A DNA stretch of 64,000 bases, taken from Clostridiales bacterium. Lineage in GTDB: Bacteria > Bacillota > Clostridia > TANB77 > CAG-508. The DNA lies in the NCBI GenBank assembly GCA_003525075.1, contig DQFO01000021.1, forward strand, positions 1-64,000, in the 5' to 3' direction. Below, in pieces: positions 43,358 to 52,902 of this stretch (position 1 is its first letter; every line of letters begins with the position of its first letter). The translations under genes and the position numbers were made by a program. Below the pieces are notes generated by a model. That model had not been told where the DNA came from, made no database searches, and worked only from the letters and a program-made list of their open reading frames with translations.

Positions 43358-45153
43358 GCCAAATCTTGCTTTTCCAAAATCATTCCAGCAGAATTTTGAA
43401 TTAAAATTTTTAAATTATATCTTTTTACTTCATCTTGAACTTTATCATATTCTCCACCATAATCATTTTTTAATAAAACAAAATAATGATATTTTGAATT
43501 TTCCATAAATTTTTCGACTGTTGTTATCTTATCATTTGTTAATGCATTTGTTAAATTATTTCCATTTTTGGTTATACTATAAACCCATCTATCTCTTCCA
43601 GTATTACCTTTTGTCTTGCAAAATAGTGTATCATCATTTTGCATTGTATTAATATTGTTATTATAATATTCAAACAAATAAAATTCTTTATCTTTTATTA
43701 ATGCATAATCATCTTTTATTTCTTCGCCATTTGTTAGATAAATATCAAATACAAACCAATTTTTATCTAATATCATTGCTGAAAAAATTCCAAAAGAATA
43801 AATTATCAATACTCCTGAAACTATAATTGTAACATTTTTTCCTTTATCTACAAATATTTTTAAGATCTCATAACTACTTACAGTTAATACTAAAAATAAC
43901 ATATAATATATTTTATAGTAATAGTAACTAGATACAAATTCAAGTTTCATAAGCATATATATTAACAATGTAAATATTACCGTTAAATATAATAATTTAT
44001 CAATAAATGTATTTTTCTTTTTAAATGCTATATATATTATATAAACTTCACTTAATAATAAATATGGAAATATATTCATAATTAAGTTTTCATATATAAA
44101 TCCATCTGTTGCTATTGCTCCTACATAATCAAATGCCTTATTATTTGATTGCATTAATGGATATCCAATAAAATATATTACCCCTATCAATCCTGGAATT
44201 ACAAGTGCAATTAATATTTCAAAAATATTCTGTTTACTAAATATTTTTATATTTTGCTTTTTATTTGTTGCTAAAATATACCAAAGTTGTGCTAAAAATA
44301 AAACTGGAGCAAAATAATAATATGAAAACATTATTCCTAAGTTTAATAAAAATAAAGAGCTAATCTTATAGTTTGTTTTAATTTCACTTTTCATAATAAT
44401 TATTATACCAATTATTATATCTAGTCCTACACCTAAATAAGAAAAACCTGCAAATAGACTGTTTAATTGATATGCTAACATATAAAAAATTGTAAGTACT
44501 AATGCTAATATTTGATGTTTTTTATTTTTAAAATTAGTTGAAAGTGCTGTGTACATAAGTAAACCTGATAACATCCATATAAACATATCAAATATAAAAT
44601 ATAATTTTACCAAAAATGTTTCATCAATAATACCTTTAAAAAGTTTTAAGAATATACCAGTATTTACGTATGCTCCTGTCATTAGATATGGAGTATTCAA
44701 CCATTTTATCGTGTCTGAACTTTCTCTTGAGAATAATGTTGAATATCTATAAAAATCATCTGATGCAAAATAGTGTGTTGCAGCATCTGTTACTGCATGT
44801 TTTACTGCAATATTTGTTCCATAATTCATAATAACAATCGTTATAGCTAATCCTAATATAATTATAACTGCTATTATATCTAATTTATTTATATAATATT
44901 TTTGTATGGTTTTTGTTTTTATTTCTTTTGTTATAAAAACAGCTGAAAAAGCAATATTAACAATTGCTAAATTTAATAATGTTGATTTTAAATGTACAAA
45001 AAACATTACCTGTGTAATAAAAATATTATATGTTAAAAATAGAATAACACTTATAATTACACTATGTATTAAGTTTTCTTTTTTTTCACTTTTATTTAAT
45101 AATAAATATGATATTATTAGTGCTAATGAAGTTAAAATATATATAATGTTCAT
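43351..45153 (-). CDS. Polytopic membrane protein, possibly a GT-C-type glycosyltransferase
   Basis: A 600-residue protein with about 12-13 membrane helices spread over residues 1-480 and an extracytoplasmic C-terminal domain of about 120 residues. After the first helices an outer loop contains DAATHYFASDDFYRYSTLF. The architecture (multi-helix core, acidic first outer loop, soluble tail) resembles GT-C lipid-linked sugar transferases, but I see no decisive motif. The ATG at 45153 has AGGA upstream and starts the first helix. It follows the Tad-like operon after a terminator. Confidence 0.6.
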   Translation of the reverse strand: MNIIYILTSLALIISYLLLNKSEKKENLIHSVIISVILFLTYNIFITQVMFFVHLKSTLLNLAIVNIAFSAVFITKEIKTKTIQKYYINKLDIIAVIIILGLAITIVIMNYGTNIAVKHAVTDAATHYFASDDFYRYSTLFSRESSDTIKWLNTPYLMTGAYVNTGIFLKLFKGIIDETFLVKLYFIFDMFIWMLSGLLMYTALSTNFKNKKHQILALVLTIFYMLAYQLNSLFAGFSYLGVGLDIIIGIIIIMKSEIKTNYKISSLFLLNLGIMFSYYYFAPVLFLAQLWYILATNKKQNIKIFSKQNIFEILIALVIPGLIGVIYFIGYPLMQSNNKAFDYVGAIATDGFIYENLIMNIFPYLLLSEVYIIYIAFKKKNTFIDKLLYLTVIFTLLIYMLMKLEFVSSYYYYKIYYMLFLVLTVSSYEILKIFVDKGKNVTIIVSGVLIIYSFGIFSAMILDKNWFVFDIYLTNGEEIKDDYALIKDKEFYLFEYYNNNINTMQNDDTLFCKTKGNTGRDRWVYSITKNGNNLTNALTNDKITTVEKFMENSKYHYFVLLKNDYGGEYDKVQDEVKRYNLKILIQNSAGMILEKQDLAE

Positions 45154-45181
45154 TATAATTTCCTTTCTTATCTTATTAAAC

Positions 45182-45214
45182 AAAAATAACACGATTAAAA
45201 ATCCTGTTATTTTT
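45182..45214 (-). terminator. Terminator of the Tad-like operon
   Basis: A 14-bp stem with one mismatch (AAAAATAACA and GATT arms) starting at the stop codon of the last gene, ending in Ts on the minus strand. Confidence 0.7.
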
Positions 45215-45752
45215 ATGTTGCTCCATTTATTGCAATTATTCCAGAACCTGTTGCTGCAACAATATGTAATTCTTCCCCTGAAATTGTATAATAAATATTT
45301 TTTAATGATTGTGATAATGTCAAATTGTTATTTTTGGCAATTACTGAAATAACATCACCATCTTTTAAAACAATCTTTTTATTTGATTCATTACCACCAT
45401 TGTTTGATAATTTTTCTTCTATCTGTGTTGTATAAATTGAATAATATTGATTTGAACCTAATTCATTTCTTCTATTTGTATATTCTTGTGCATAGTTTGG
45501 ATCTAATACTTTAATTTCGATACTTACATCATAAGTATTTCCAGAACTATTTAATTGATTTATATAATTAGCATAATCTTCTGATGTTATTGTTCCTGTT
45601 TTTATAATGTTTTCTACAAAAGATGATGTAGCACTATTTGCAATAAGTTGTGATATATCATCATTTCTATCTGCTAAAAGAACTAGCGGAACTAAAAACA
45701 TTAGTGCAACTGCTGCAAAAATACCTATTATATCTGTCGTTGATTCTTCCAT
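45213..45752 (-). CDS. Small membrane-anchored protein of the Tad-like operon (minor pseudopilin?)
   Basis: A 179-residue protein with a cytosolic MEESTTD start, one membrane helix at about 8-27, and an outer domain containing helices then strands (YDVSIEIKVLDPN, VLKDGDVISVIAKN). The layout resembles TadE/TadF or archaeal-type pilins, but no prepilin peptidase site is visible. Last gene of the operon; 19 bp after the preceding gene. Assignment rests on context. Confidence 0.6.
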   Translation of the reverse strand: MEESTTDIIGIFAAVALMFLVPLVLLADRNDDISQLIANSATSSFVENIIKTGTITSEDYANYINQLNSSGNTYDVSIEIKVLDPNYAQEYTNRRNELGSNQYYSIYTTQIEEKLSNNGGNESNKKIVLKDGDVISVIAKNNNLTLSQSLKNIYYTISGEELHIVAATGSGIIAINGAT

Positions 45753-45771
45753 AAAGTATTATCCTTTCTTT

Positions 45772-46479
45772 TTAATAATTTTTCCAAACATAAGTTATAA
45801 TTCTTTTTTTAGTTTTATTTATTTCAAGAGTGTCTGACACTTTTCCTTCACTCTTGTCTTCTTGATAATATTCTCCAAGTCTTTCTTCAAATTTTTTGTC
45901 TTTTAGAAATTCATATAAACCTTCACTGCCAATAGCAATATCTCCTGATTTAGAACCAATTTCTTCATCATATAAAAGTATTGTATTAGTACTATTATAT
46001 CTTTTATAAGCCGATATATCTTTAACTCCATATGCTTTTGATGCATTTATATAAAATTTAGTATGTCCATTTGTTAATAATGCATTCAAATGATCTATTG
46101 CTAATGATTCACTACCAAAATTTTCATCTATAAGATCTATATAATTAACTTCTTCCCAATTTTCTCTGGCTTCTACATTTCTTCTGGAATATAAAATAAG
46201 CTTTTTTTCAGCTCCAGCAGAATCTTTTACCCAAAATTCCACTCTATAGTTTTCTGAATAAGCTTTGTATAATGCTGGAATTATAGTTTCAATTCCAACA
46301 TCTCTATTACTAGTTGTAGATGGTTCTAAATAAACATATTCTTGTGTTTTGTCCTTTATTGTTGTTATACCATCAATTGCTCTTCTTGCATTTGAAAAAG
46401 TGGATATACTAATAGAAAGCGCAACAGTAAAAATTAGTACTCCAAAAGCAATTTTTAGTGAATCTACTGCGTTTTCCAT
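45772..46479 (-). CDS. MENA-type pilin-like protein of the Tad-like operon (235 aa)
   Basis: Starts MENAVDSLKIAFGVLIFTVA, a diverged version of the MENATKALL start shared by three neighbours. One N-terminal membrane helix (8-28) is followed by an outer domain of about 205 residues. That domain includes a segment about an acidic loop and a possible sugar- or metal-binding turn, but no known domain is recognised. The ATG at 46479 has GGGGGGA upstream. Possibly a tip or minor subunit because it is longer and more divergent. Confidence 0.6.
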   Translation of the reverse strand: MENAVDSLKIAFGVLIFTVALSISISTFSNARRAIDGITTIKDKTQEYVYLEPSTTSNRDVGIETIIPALYKAYSENYRVEFWVKDSAGAEKKLILYSRRNVEARENWEEVNYIDLIDENFGSESLAIDHLNALLTNGHTKFYINASKAYGVKDISAYKRYNSTNTILLYDEEIGSKSGDIAIGSEGLYEFLKDKKFEERLGEYYQEDKSEGKVSDTLEINKTKKRIITYVWKNY

Positions 46480-46503
46480 AATATATCCCCCCATTATATA
46501 AAA

Positions 46504-46932
46504 TTAATTATCTTCTAATATTTGTATTTGAATTTTTGTAATTAATCCTGATTTTTTTTCAGGTACACATGTTACTGAATATCTTTTTCCTGTTTTTATT
46601 GCTGGTTTTTGTGTTGGATCCTCTTGTTCCTTTGCTAATATAGTAGCATTAGTTCCATCAACTAATTCAATTTTTCTTGATTCATCAGATTCTGTTAAAT
46701 TATGATTATAAACAGCATCTACTAATGCTTTTACTTTAGTTCCAGATACAGATGTTCCCTCATATGATTTATATGTAGAATTGAATGATTGAATTTCGAC
46801 GTCATTTAATCCACTTTCTGCTCCTTTCATTTGGTTTTGAGCCAAAGATACTACATATACACCTAGAGAAATGATTATAATTGCTACTAAAACTGCTGCT
46901 GCAATTAATAAAGCTTTTGTTGCGTTCTCCAT
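46504..46932 (-). CDS. MENATKALL-family pilin-like protein 3 (142 aa)
   Basis: Starts MENATKALLIAAAVLVAII, a membrane helix beginning at residue 6 with no positive leader. After the helix comes the family pattern FNSTYKSYEG, then VSGTKVKALVDAVYNHN, which is also seen in diverged form in the two paralogues at 47471 and 47995. The C-terminal part is beta-rich. No Gly-Glu prepilin cleavage site. The ATG at 46932 follows a GAAGGTG ribosome site. Small size suggests a major fibre or scaffold subunit; this is inference. Confidence 0.65.
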   Translation of the reverse strand: MENATKALLIAAAVLVAIIIISLGVYVVSLAQNQMKGAESGLNDVEIQSFNSTYKSYEGTSVSGTKVKALVDAVYNHNLTESDESRKIELVDGTNATILAKEQEDPTQKPAIKTGKRYSVTCVPEKKSGLITKIQIQILEDN

Positions 46933-46988
46933 ATGTAATTTCACCTTCTTTCGTTAAAATTTTTTTATAAAAAATGTTAATAACTAAT

Positions 46989-47414
46989 TTATATTTGTTC
47001 AAAAAGAATATATTTTATTCTTTTTGTTTTTTCATGATATTCAACTTTAGAACTTTTAAATTTATCATTTAAGAAGAATTGTACAAATTGTTCTACTCCT
47101 TGTTTATAAATTTGTTCCATTTTATATGTTGTATCACTATCTTTTATATATATTTCTATTTCAATAGAATTTTCATCATTTTGTATAAAGTAACCTTTGT
47201 CATCTTTTGAAACAGAATTTTTTTCATTTTTGTCTGTTGATTTATTTATTAATGAAGCAATATCTATTCCATATATTTCTTTATCAAGATATTGTTCATA
47301 TTCACTATTTTCACTATTAATAGCATTTTGCGCTCTTTGATATGAATTATATTGGTATAATATAACACATAAAATTACTACAATTATTGCTAAAAATATA
47401 AATATTTTTTTCAT
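46989..47414 (-). CDS. Membrane-anchored protein of the Tad-like operon (141 aa)
   Basis: One N-terminal membrane helix (3-22), then a charged outer domain with a C-terminal alpha/beta part (SIEIEIYIKDSDTTYKMEQI, VEQFVQFFLNDKFKSSKVEY). It lacks the MENATK start of its neighbours. Family unknown. GAGG ribosome site before the ATG. It sits between two MENATK genes, so a role in the same apparatus is likely. Confidence 0.6.
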   Translation of the reverse strand: MKKIFIFLAIIVVILCVILYQYNSYQRAQNAINSENSEYEQYLDKEIYGIDIASLINKSTDKNEKNSVSKDDKGYFIQNDENSIEIEIYIKDSDTTYKMEQIYKQGVEQFVQFFLNDKFKSSKVEYHEKTKRIKYILFEQI

Positions 47415-47470
47415 ATCTTCCTCATTTTATCATTTATATAATTTTTTTTCAATATTTTATATAATTTTTA

Positions 47471-47974
47471 TTAATCATTTACTTTTTTAAAAACAATTTT
47501 ATTAACTCTATTTGCAGAATTTACTGTCATGTCTTCAGCCTTACATGTATAATGTGTTGAATAATTTTTTGCTAACCAATCTGCTAACTGCTTTGAATCC
47601 CCAACTATTTTCTCTAAATGTTTTTTTCCTGTTTCAATACCTGATGATGGATCTGTTGCGCCAATAATTATTACATCAACATAGTCTGTTCCATAACTAG
47701 ATTCTGTTTCATCTAATAATTCTTTTTCAGAATTGTTTTCATATGCAATATTTGCTATTGTAATTATATCTTGAAAAGTATATTGTTGATTCTCTATTGC
47801 AGTATAATTATAAAACTGAGTATTAAATTTAATTAATGCTTGATTATTCATTTCTTCTTGTGACATTTGTACATAATTTCCTATAGTCCCATATAAATAT
47901 ACTCCTAACGATAGTATAACTATTCCAATTAGTACTCCTGCTGCCATAAGCAAAGCTTTTGTTGCATTCTCCAT
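47471..47974 (-). CDS. MENATKALL-family pilin-like protein 2 (167 aa)
   Basis: Starts MENATKALLMAAGVLIGIV with a membrane helix at 7-29. The shared post-helix pattern is FNTQFYNYTAIENQ, followed by a helical segment with IANIAYENN. The outer domain then includes VDVIIIGATDPSSGIETGKK and a C-terminal strand RVNKIVFKKV. No prepilin peptidase motif. AAAGGA ribosome site. Paralogue of the genes at 46504 and 47995. Confidence 0.65.
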   Translation of the reverse strand: MENATKALLMAAGVLIGIVILSLGVYLYGTIGNYVQMSQEEMNNQALIKFNTQFYNYTAIENQQYTFQDIITIANIAYENNSEKELLDETESSYGTDYVDVIIIGATDPSSGIETGKKHLEKIVGDSKQLADWLAKNYSTHYTCKAEDMTVNSANRVNKIVFKKVND

Positions 47975-47994
47975 TAACTTTTCCTTTCATCAAT

Positions 47995-48888
47995 TTAATT
48001 AAATTTTATAGTATGACCTTGATCATTATTTAAAACTATTTTGAAATTCATTGCTTTAACTTTACCATTTGAAGCAATTAAAACTCCACTTTTACCAGTT
48101 TCTTCACCTTCACATAGGAAATATGTTCTTTTAAATTGTGTAAGTTCATAATATTCTGCTGCTATTTGTTCTATTTTTTCAATTTTACTTTTTTGTGCAA
48201 GCATATTTCTTTGTGTTTCCTCTGCTGTATTATCTGTAAACTTTGTTTGTAATATTTTATCAATTATTTTTGCAGCCTTTACATTATTTTCATCATATCT
48301 TTCCTTTTGACTTTGAGACATATCATTAGTTTTTTGTGTTGATCTTGTTAGCCAATCTCTTATTGTATGAACATTTGAAGAAAGTAATTGTAAAGTATTT
48401 TCTGATACAACATTAGAACTTACAAATCCAGTTTGTGATAAATTGCTAAATTTTGTTAATAAATCGTTTTTTCTTGTTGAAATCTTTTTCATATTAGTAT
48501 TTGTTATTGGCGAATTGTTTGGAAATAAGTAATCATATGATGATGATTCTTCTATATGAAATGATGTCCATCTACTATCTGTTTTTGACATTTCAAATGA
48601 AATGTTTAACTGTATTTCCTCATAGCCTTCATTTGCATTTTGCGTAACCCAAGTATTATAATCAACAACAGAATTTATAACAGAAAGCATTTCATTTCCA
48701 CGTATTGTTTTTCCATCATAATTTGTAAATTTCTTATTTAATTCGACAATTTGTCTTAAGCTTAAATTGTCACTCTGTTGTTGATAATAATTAGAAATTT
48801 GATTATATCCTAATAACAACATTGATAATATTATAATTCCTATTAAAACACCAGCTGCTATCAACAATGCTTTTGTTGCATTTTCCAT
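47995..48888 (-). CDS. MENATKALL-family pilin-like protein 1 (297 aa)
   Basis: Starts MENATKALLIAAGVLIGII with a membrane helix at 7-29. The shared pattern is LNKKFTNYDGKTIRGNEML, then VINSVVDYNT. Its outer domain is twice as long as in the other paralogues, with helical insertions rich in Gln, Lys and Ser, and ends with strands around the segment GVLIASNGKVKAMNFKIVLN. First of the family to be translated, directly after the platform gene. AAAGGAG ribosome site. Confidence 0.65.
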   Translation of the reverse strand: MENATKALLIAAGVLIGIIILSMLLLGYNQISNYYQQQSDNLSLRQIVELNKKFTNYDGKTIRGNEMLSVINSVVDYNTWVTQNANEGYEEIQLNISFEMSKTDSRWTSFHIEESSSYDYLFPNNSPITNTNMKKISTRKNDLLTKFSNLSQTGFVSSNVVSENTLQLLSSNVHTIRDWLTRSTQKTNDMSQSQKERYDENNVKAAKIIDKILQTKFTDNTAEETQRNMLAQKSKIEKIEQIAAEYYELTQFKRTYFLCEGEETGKSGVLIASNGKVKAMNFKIVLNNDQGHTIKFN

Positions 48889-48909
48889 ATAATCAAACTC
48901 CTTTCTTTA

Positions 48910-50976
48910 TTATTGTAATCCTGCAAATGCACTTCCCATACTTGATAGACCAATAAATACTAATGGTATTATCAAATATCCAACGAATAAGCAAATCATT
49001 GGTGCAAAGCCTACAAATTTTCCTATTATTCCTTTTTTAGAAATAAATTGATCATTTGTTGCTTTACGTTTTTCTCTATGATAATCTTTATCTGCATCTA
49101 ATTCATCAAATGCTTCTCTAATTGGTATTTTTTCTACTGCTGATTGTAAACTTTCTACAATCCTAATCATATCATGATTGCTTACTGATTGTTTTAATTC
49201 CTCAAGTGCTTCCCAAGCACCTGCTTCATAGTTGTTTACACATCTTGCTATCGGCTCTTTGAAAATATTTGAATAACGTTCTAGCCATTCAAGGATCATT
49301 TCAACACTTATTCTTTCTATTTTCATAAGCATTAAAATAATTGTTTGGAATTGCATTACTTCATTTTCCATTTCCATTTGTCTCATTTTCTTTTGGAATA
49401 TCATTAACCAAACTGGAGCCATATATCCCATAACAGCTATTCCCATAGCAATTAATTCTTCAAACCATTTCATTTGTTCTGAATTTATAATTTTTAATTT
49501 CTTCAAAATTCTTTCAGAGTCTGTTGTTAGGTTTTCGTCTGATTCTGTATAATAGTCTGATTTTATCATTGCTTTTTTAATATCATCTACTGTTACATCT
49601 AATTTTCCTTTAAATTTATTTAAGAAATAATTATCTTGTTCTGTTAAGTTTTCTGCTTTTTTCTTTTCTTTATCTGATAATGTTCCTAAAACTGTAGTTC
49701 TAGTTGTTGGCTCTGTATATACATAATTTATTGCTATTTTATGTAGCTGTGTTGTAAGAATTATTGTTGCCACAAAGCTTATAACTGCTAAAATAATTCT
49801 ATTTACATATATCCATTCCATTTTTGATTTTGATGCTGAATCTTTTAATAATTGTTGCATCTTTTTGTAATCTTTTGTTCCCTTTTTAGGGATAAACATA
49901 TTAACAATTTTTTTTACTAAAGGAATATTATACAATTTTTCTTGCCAAGGATGATCTGTATGAGAAACTTCTGTTTGAACCCCTCCGTTATCTTTTAGCT
50001 TTCTTGTTAATATATAAGAAACAATTGTTATAACTACTATTATTATTTGGGCTAATAGCCCCATCTTTCCATTATAAAACTCTCCTGTAAAAGAGAAGTT
50101 TGAAAGACACCAATTTTTTAATGGTTCTAGTAATAATACTGGTAATATTGATATTATTGACAAACTTTGAAATACATAATTTAATTTATCTCTTTTTAAA
50201 ATTTCAATTTGCATTTCTTGTGTAATATTATCTACGTTTTTCAAAAATAATGATGAACCATCTTTGTCTTTTCTATCACCAAATTCCTTGGTCAAATATG
50301 ATATACCAGCAAATTCTTTTAAATAACTATTTGGTGCTGTATCATAATATTTTTCTAGTTCTGTTTCTGGATCATCTGAAATTAATATTTCATAAATTTT
50401 TTCACCTTGTTTTGAAACATTTTTTTCATCATCCAAAGAAACTTGATATATAGCTTCTTCAACCATATTAAACTCATGATAAGCATGTCTAATTTCAGCG
50501 AAAAAGTCTATTTGTTCTTTTAATAATTTATTGTCAATTTTGTCAACCATTCCCTCTGTCATTGAATCTACAACAAACAATTCGAAGATTAACAAAATTG
50601 ACATAAGTAATATATTTTGTTTTGTGATTATAATTGTTATAAATACAATAGGTATAAGTATTAATATTGCATTCATTAAAATTTTTGCTGAATCTCTTCT
50701 TGTACTATATTCATCGTCAATATTTAAAATTTCAAGCCTTCTACGAAGTTTAAATAAATATCTTTTGATGAAAGGTATTTTAATAAATGTTATATATAAT
50801 CTCTGGTATAAAACATCCATTGAAAAGCCACTTGTTTTAGTTCCTTGTTGTAACTTCTTTATTCTTGCATATTCTGATTTTCCCATTTGTTTTGCTAAAG
50901 CAAAATATGCAATTCCAGCAATTACTAATAAACCAATAGAACCAAATATTATATATTTTAGCACACTAGCATCCAT
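48910..50976 (-). CDS. Fused double TadB/TadC-like platform protein
   Basis: A 688-residue inner-membrane protein with about eight membrane helices. Two T2SSF-like halves are visible: residues 100-340 (with KEQIDFFAEIRHAYHEFNMV as the first conserved helix) and 500-688 (with MQFQTIILMLMKIERISVEM and a Gly-rich final helix pair). In canonical Tad systems TadB and TadC are separate proteins of about 300 residues that form the platform on the motor ATPase. A Lys/Glu-rich cytosolic linker joins the halves here. Located between the TadA-like ATPase and the pilin-like genes. Confidence 0.8.
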   Translation of the reverse strand: MDASVLKYIIFGSIGLLVIAGIAYFALAKQMGKSEYARIKKLQQGTKTSGFSMDVLYQRLYITFIKIPFIKRYLFKLRRRLEILNIDDEYSTRRDSAKILMNAILILIPIVFITIIITKQNILLMSILLIFELFVVDSMTEGMVDKIDNKLLKEQIDFFAEIRHAYHEFNMVEEAIYQVSLDDEKNVSKQGEKIYEILISDDPETELEKYYDTAPNSYLKEFAGISYLTKEFGDRKDKDGSSLFLKNVDNITQEMQIEILKRDKLNYVFQSLSIISILPVLLLEPLKNWCLSNFSFTGEFYNGKMGLLAQIIIVVITIVSYILTRKLKDNGGVQTEVSHTDHPWQEKLYNIPLVKKIVNMFIPKKGTKDYKKMQQLLKDSASKSKMEWIYVNRIILAVISFVATIILTTQLHKIAINYVYTEPTTRTTVLGTLSDKEKKKAENLTEQDNYFLNKFKGKLDVTVDDIKKAMIKSDYYTESDENLTTDSERILKKLKIINSEQMKWFEELIAMGIAVMGYMAPVWLMIFQKKMRQMEMENEVMQFQTIILMLMKIERISVEMILEWLERYSNIFKEPIARCVNNYEAGAWEALEELKQSVSNHDMIRIVESLQSAVEKIPIREAFDELDADKDYHREKRKATNDQFISKKGIIGKFVGFAPMICLFVGYLIIPLVFIGLSSMGSAFAGLQ

Positions 50977-51005
50977 TTAATAACAACTCTCCTTTCATCT
51001 ATGTT

Positions 51006-52895
51006 TTATACTTTTTTAGTTTTTCCCCAATATTTTTCAATAAATTTGTCAAATTCAACTGCATCTGTTTCATCCATATTTGCTCTCATATCATGAATAT
51101 TTTGATCTGTTATTTTATTTGTCAATTGATATTCTCCATCAACATATTCTAAAACATTTTGATATGTATATAAATTTTGTTCTGTTACTTTTGAAAAATA
51201 TGTTGTTGCATTTTCAAAGAATTTTGTAACTTTTGAATCCATATCATGTTCTTTTTTATATTCAAAGTCATAAGTCTTTGAATCTTTAACAGGTATACAT
51301 TCTGTTACTCTCTCAATATATCTTCTACCTCTAAAGTCTTTTTGTAAATGTATATCAAAATTTAATACTTGTACAACTTGTTCCTCAGCTGTTTTTTCAT
51401 TTTTAAACACTCCTGCTCTTAACATTGAGTTTCTTAATGCTGTAACTAAATCTGGGAATGTTTTAGCATGGTGAGTAAATAATGTAAATTTGGAAGCAAC
51501 CTGTGCTGATTGAATCATCCAAGATGCTACTGGGTCTGTTGCAACCTCACCGATGATATTAACAGAACCATCTGTCTTTTTCTGAACGTCCAAACACTCT
51601 TGTCCAGAAATTGTATCAGTCTCACGCATTGATAAAATGTTTCTTGTTGGATAAACTTTTCTTAAATGCAACTCGAATGCCATTTCAGTGATACGTAAGT
51701 TCATTGTTTCATAAATATTTTCAATCAATCCCATAAGTAGTGTTGTTTTACCACAACCTTGTTCACCAGTTATTGATGTTATTCTTGCACCTTTTACAAG
51801 ATATTTTAATAATTCAATTGCTTTTTCTTTTCCAGCCATATCTCCTGTCCATTGTTCAACAGTAGCACGTTTTACGTCGAACTTTCTTACGAAGAATGCC
51901 CATGTTTCTGACATACTTGGTCTTACAACAACAACACGAGATCCGTCTTTCATTTCATTTACTTTATAACCATTTGTGTCTGATAATTGTCCTGGGTTAT
52001 TATATTTATAAATATTTTGACATACTCTTTTTAATTCTGCTTCTGTTCCAAATGATAAAAATGCTAAACGAATTGATTTACCTTGGAAAAATATCCAAAT
52101 ACTATCACATGCTCTTGGAACTTTATGTTCAGATACTTGTTCAATATAATCTGTTGTTCCTGTTTGTGCAACTTGGCTTATAAAACTTTCTGGTAAACCA
52201 GATACACCACCAGATACACCATCTATATTCATATCTCTTATTTCGTCAATTGAACTATATCCTTTATAATGTTGATATATTCTTTGAACAACAATTTCTA
52301 GTTTATCTTTAAATGATAATACTAATTTTTCTTTTTCATAAATATCTGAAATTTCATCTTCTGTTATTACATAAGATGGCTTACTTTCACCTTGAAGATA
52401 TTTTAATGTTGCTAAATTATATCTTTTTATAAGTTCTGTTAATGCTTCATATCCAAATTCTTTTTTATACATATATATGATAATATCAAATTTGTCTTGT
52501 GCAGTTAACAATGATGGAACATCAAAAGGAATTGCCTTTGATATATTTGTTTCATCAACACCATATTCCTTTGATAATAAATCTGATATTAATTCTTTTA
52601 CATATCTTTTATCATTAACATCTCCATATGTACAACCTTTTAAGGCTTTCTTTAATGCATATTTTTTATTTTTTCTTCTTTTTAATTCTTCTTCTGATAA
52701 TCCTATATCATAAAGATTTATTTTTGTAATTTCATCAAGTCTCTTTTTTACATAATCTCTCATTTTTTCAAGAGTATATGTTTTATCATCTTTCTCAATT
52801 TCTTGTACGACTTCTGCATTTTGTTTATTTTTAAGCCAAAATATTAATGCTACTCCACCAATAATCAAAACGACAATACACAATAAAATTGCCAT
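51006..52895 (-). CDS. TadA/CpaF-like secretion motor ATPase with N-terminal membrane helix
   Basis: A 629-residue type II/IV secretion ATPase. Residues 2-20 form a membrane helix, which canonical cytosolic TadA proteins lack. The N-terminal domain (about 50-240) is helical. The RecA-like core has Walker A GEQGCGKTT (377-385), a Walker B-like NIIGEVATD (446-454, where the family normally reads GEvR or GExR) and a conserved THHAKT (474-479). It would power assembly or export through the platform protein encoded immediately downstream. Start supported by GAGGTGAG. Confidence 0.85.
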   Translation of the reverse strand: MAILLCIVVLIIGGVALIFWLKNKQNAEVVQEIEKDDKTYTLEKMRDYVKKRLDEITKINLYDIGLSEEELKRRKNKKYALKKALKGCTYGDVNDKRYVKELISDLLSKEYGVDETNISKAIPFDVPSLLTAQDKFDIIIYMYKKEFGYEALTELIKRYNLATLKYLQGESKPSYVITEDEISDIYEKEKLVLSFKDKLEIVVQRIYQHYKGYSSIDEIRDMNIDGVSGGVSGLPESFISQVAQTGTTDYIEQVSEHKVPRACDSIWIFFQGKSIRLAFLSFGTEAELKRVCQNIYKYNNPGQLSDTNGYKVNEMKDGSRVVVVRPSMSETWAFFVRKFDVKRATVEQWTGDMAGKEKAIELLKYLVKGARITSITGEQGCGKTTLLMGLIENIYETMNLRITEMAFELHLRKVYPTRNILSMRETDTISGQECLDVQKKTDGSVNIIGEVATDPVASWMIQSAQVASKFTLFTHHAKTFPDLVTALRNSMLRAGVFKNEKTAEEQVVQVLNFDIHLQKDFRGRRYIERVTECIPVKDSKTYDFEYKKEHDMDSKVTKFFENATTYFSKVTEQNLYTYQNVLEYVDGEYQLTNKITDQNIHDMRANMDETDAVEFDKFIEKYWGKTKKV

Positions 52896-52902
52896 CTTAT
52901 TC

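Noticed and set aside
46802..47002. A 66-residue minus-strand frame overlapping the pilin-like gene at 46504
   Set aside because: It overlaps a gene with clear paralogues in another frame and has no ribosome site or protein-like composition.
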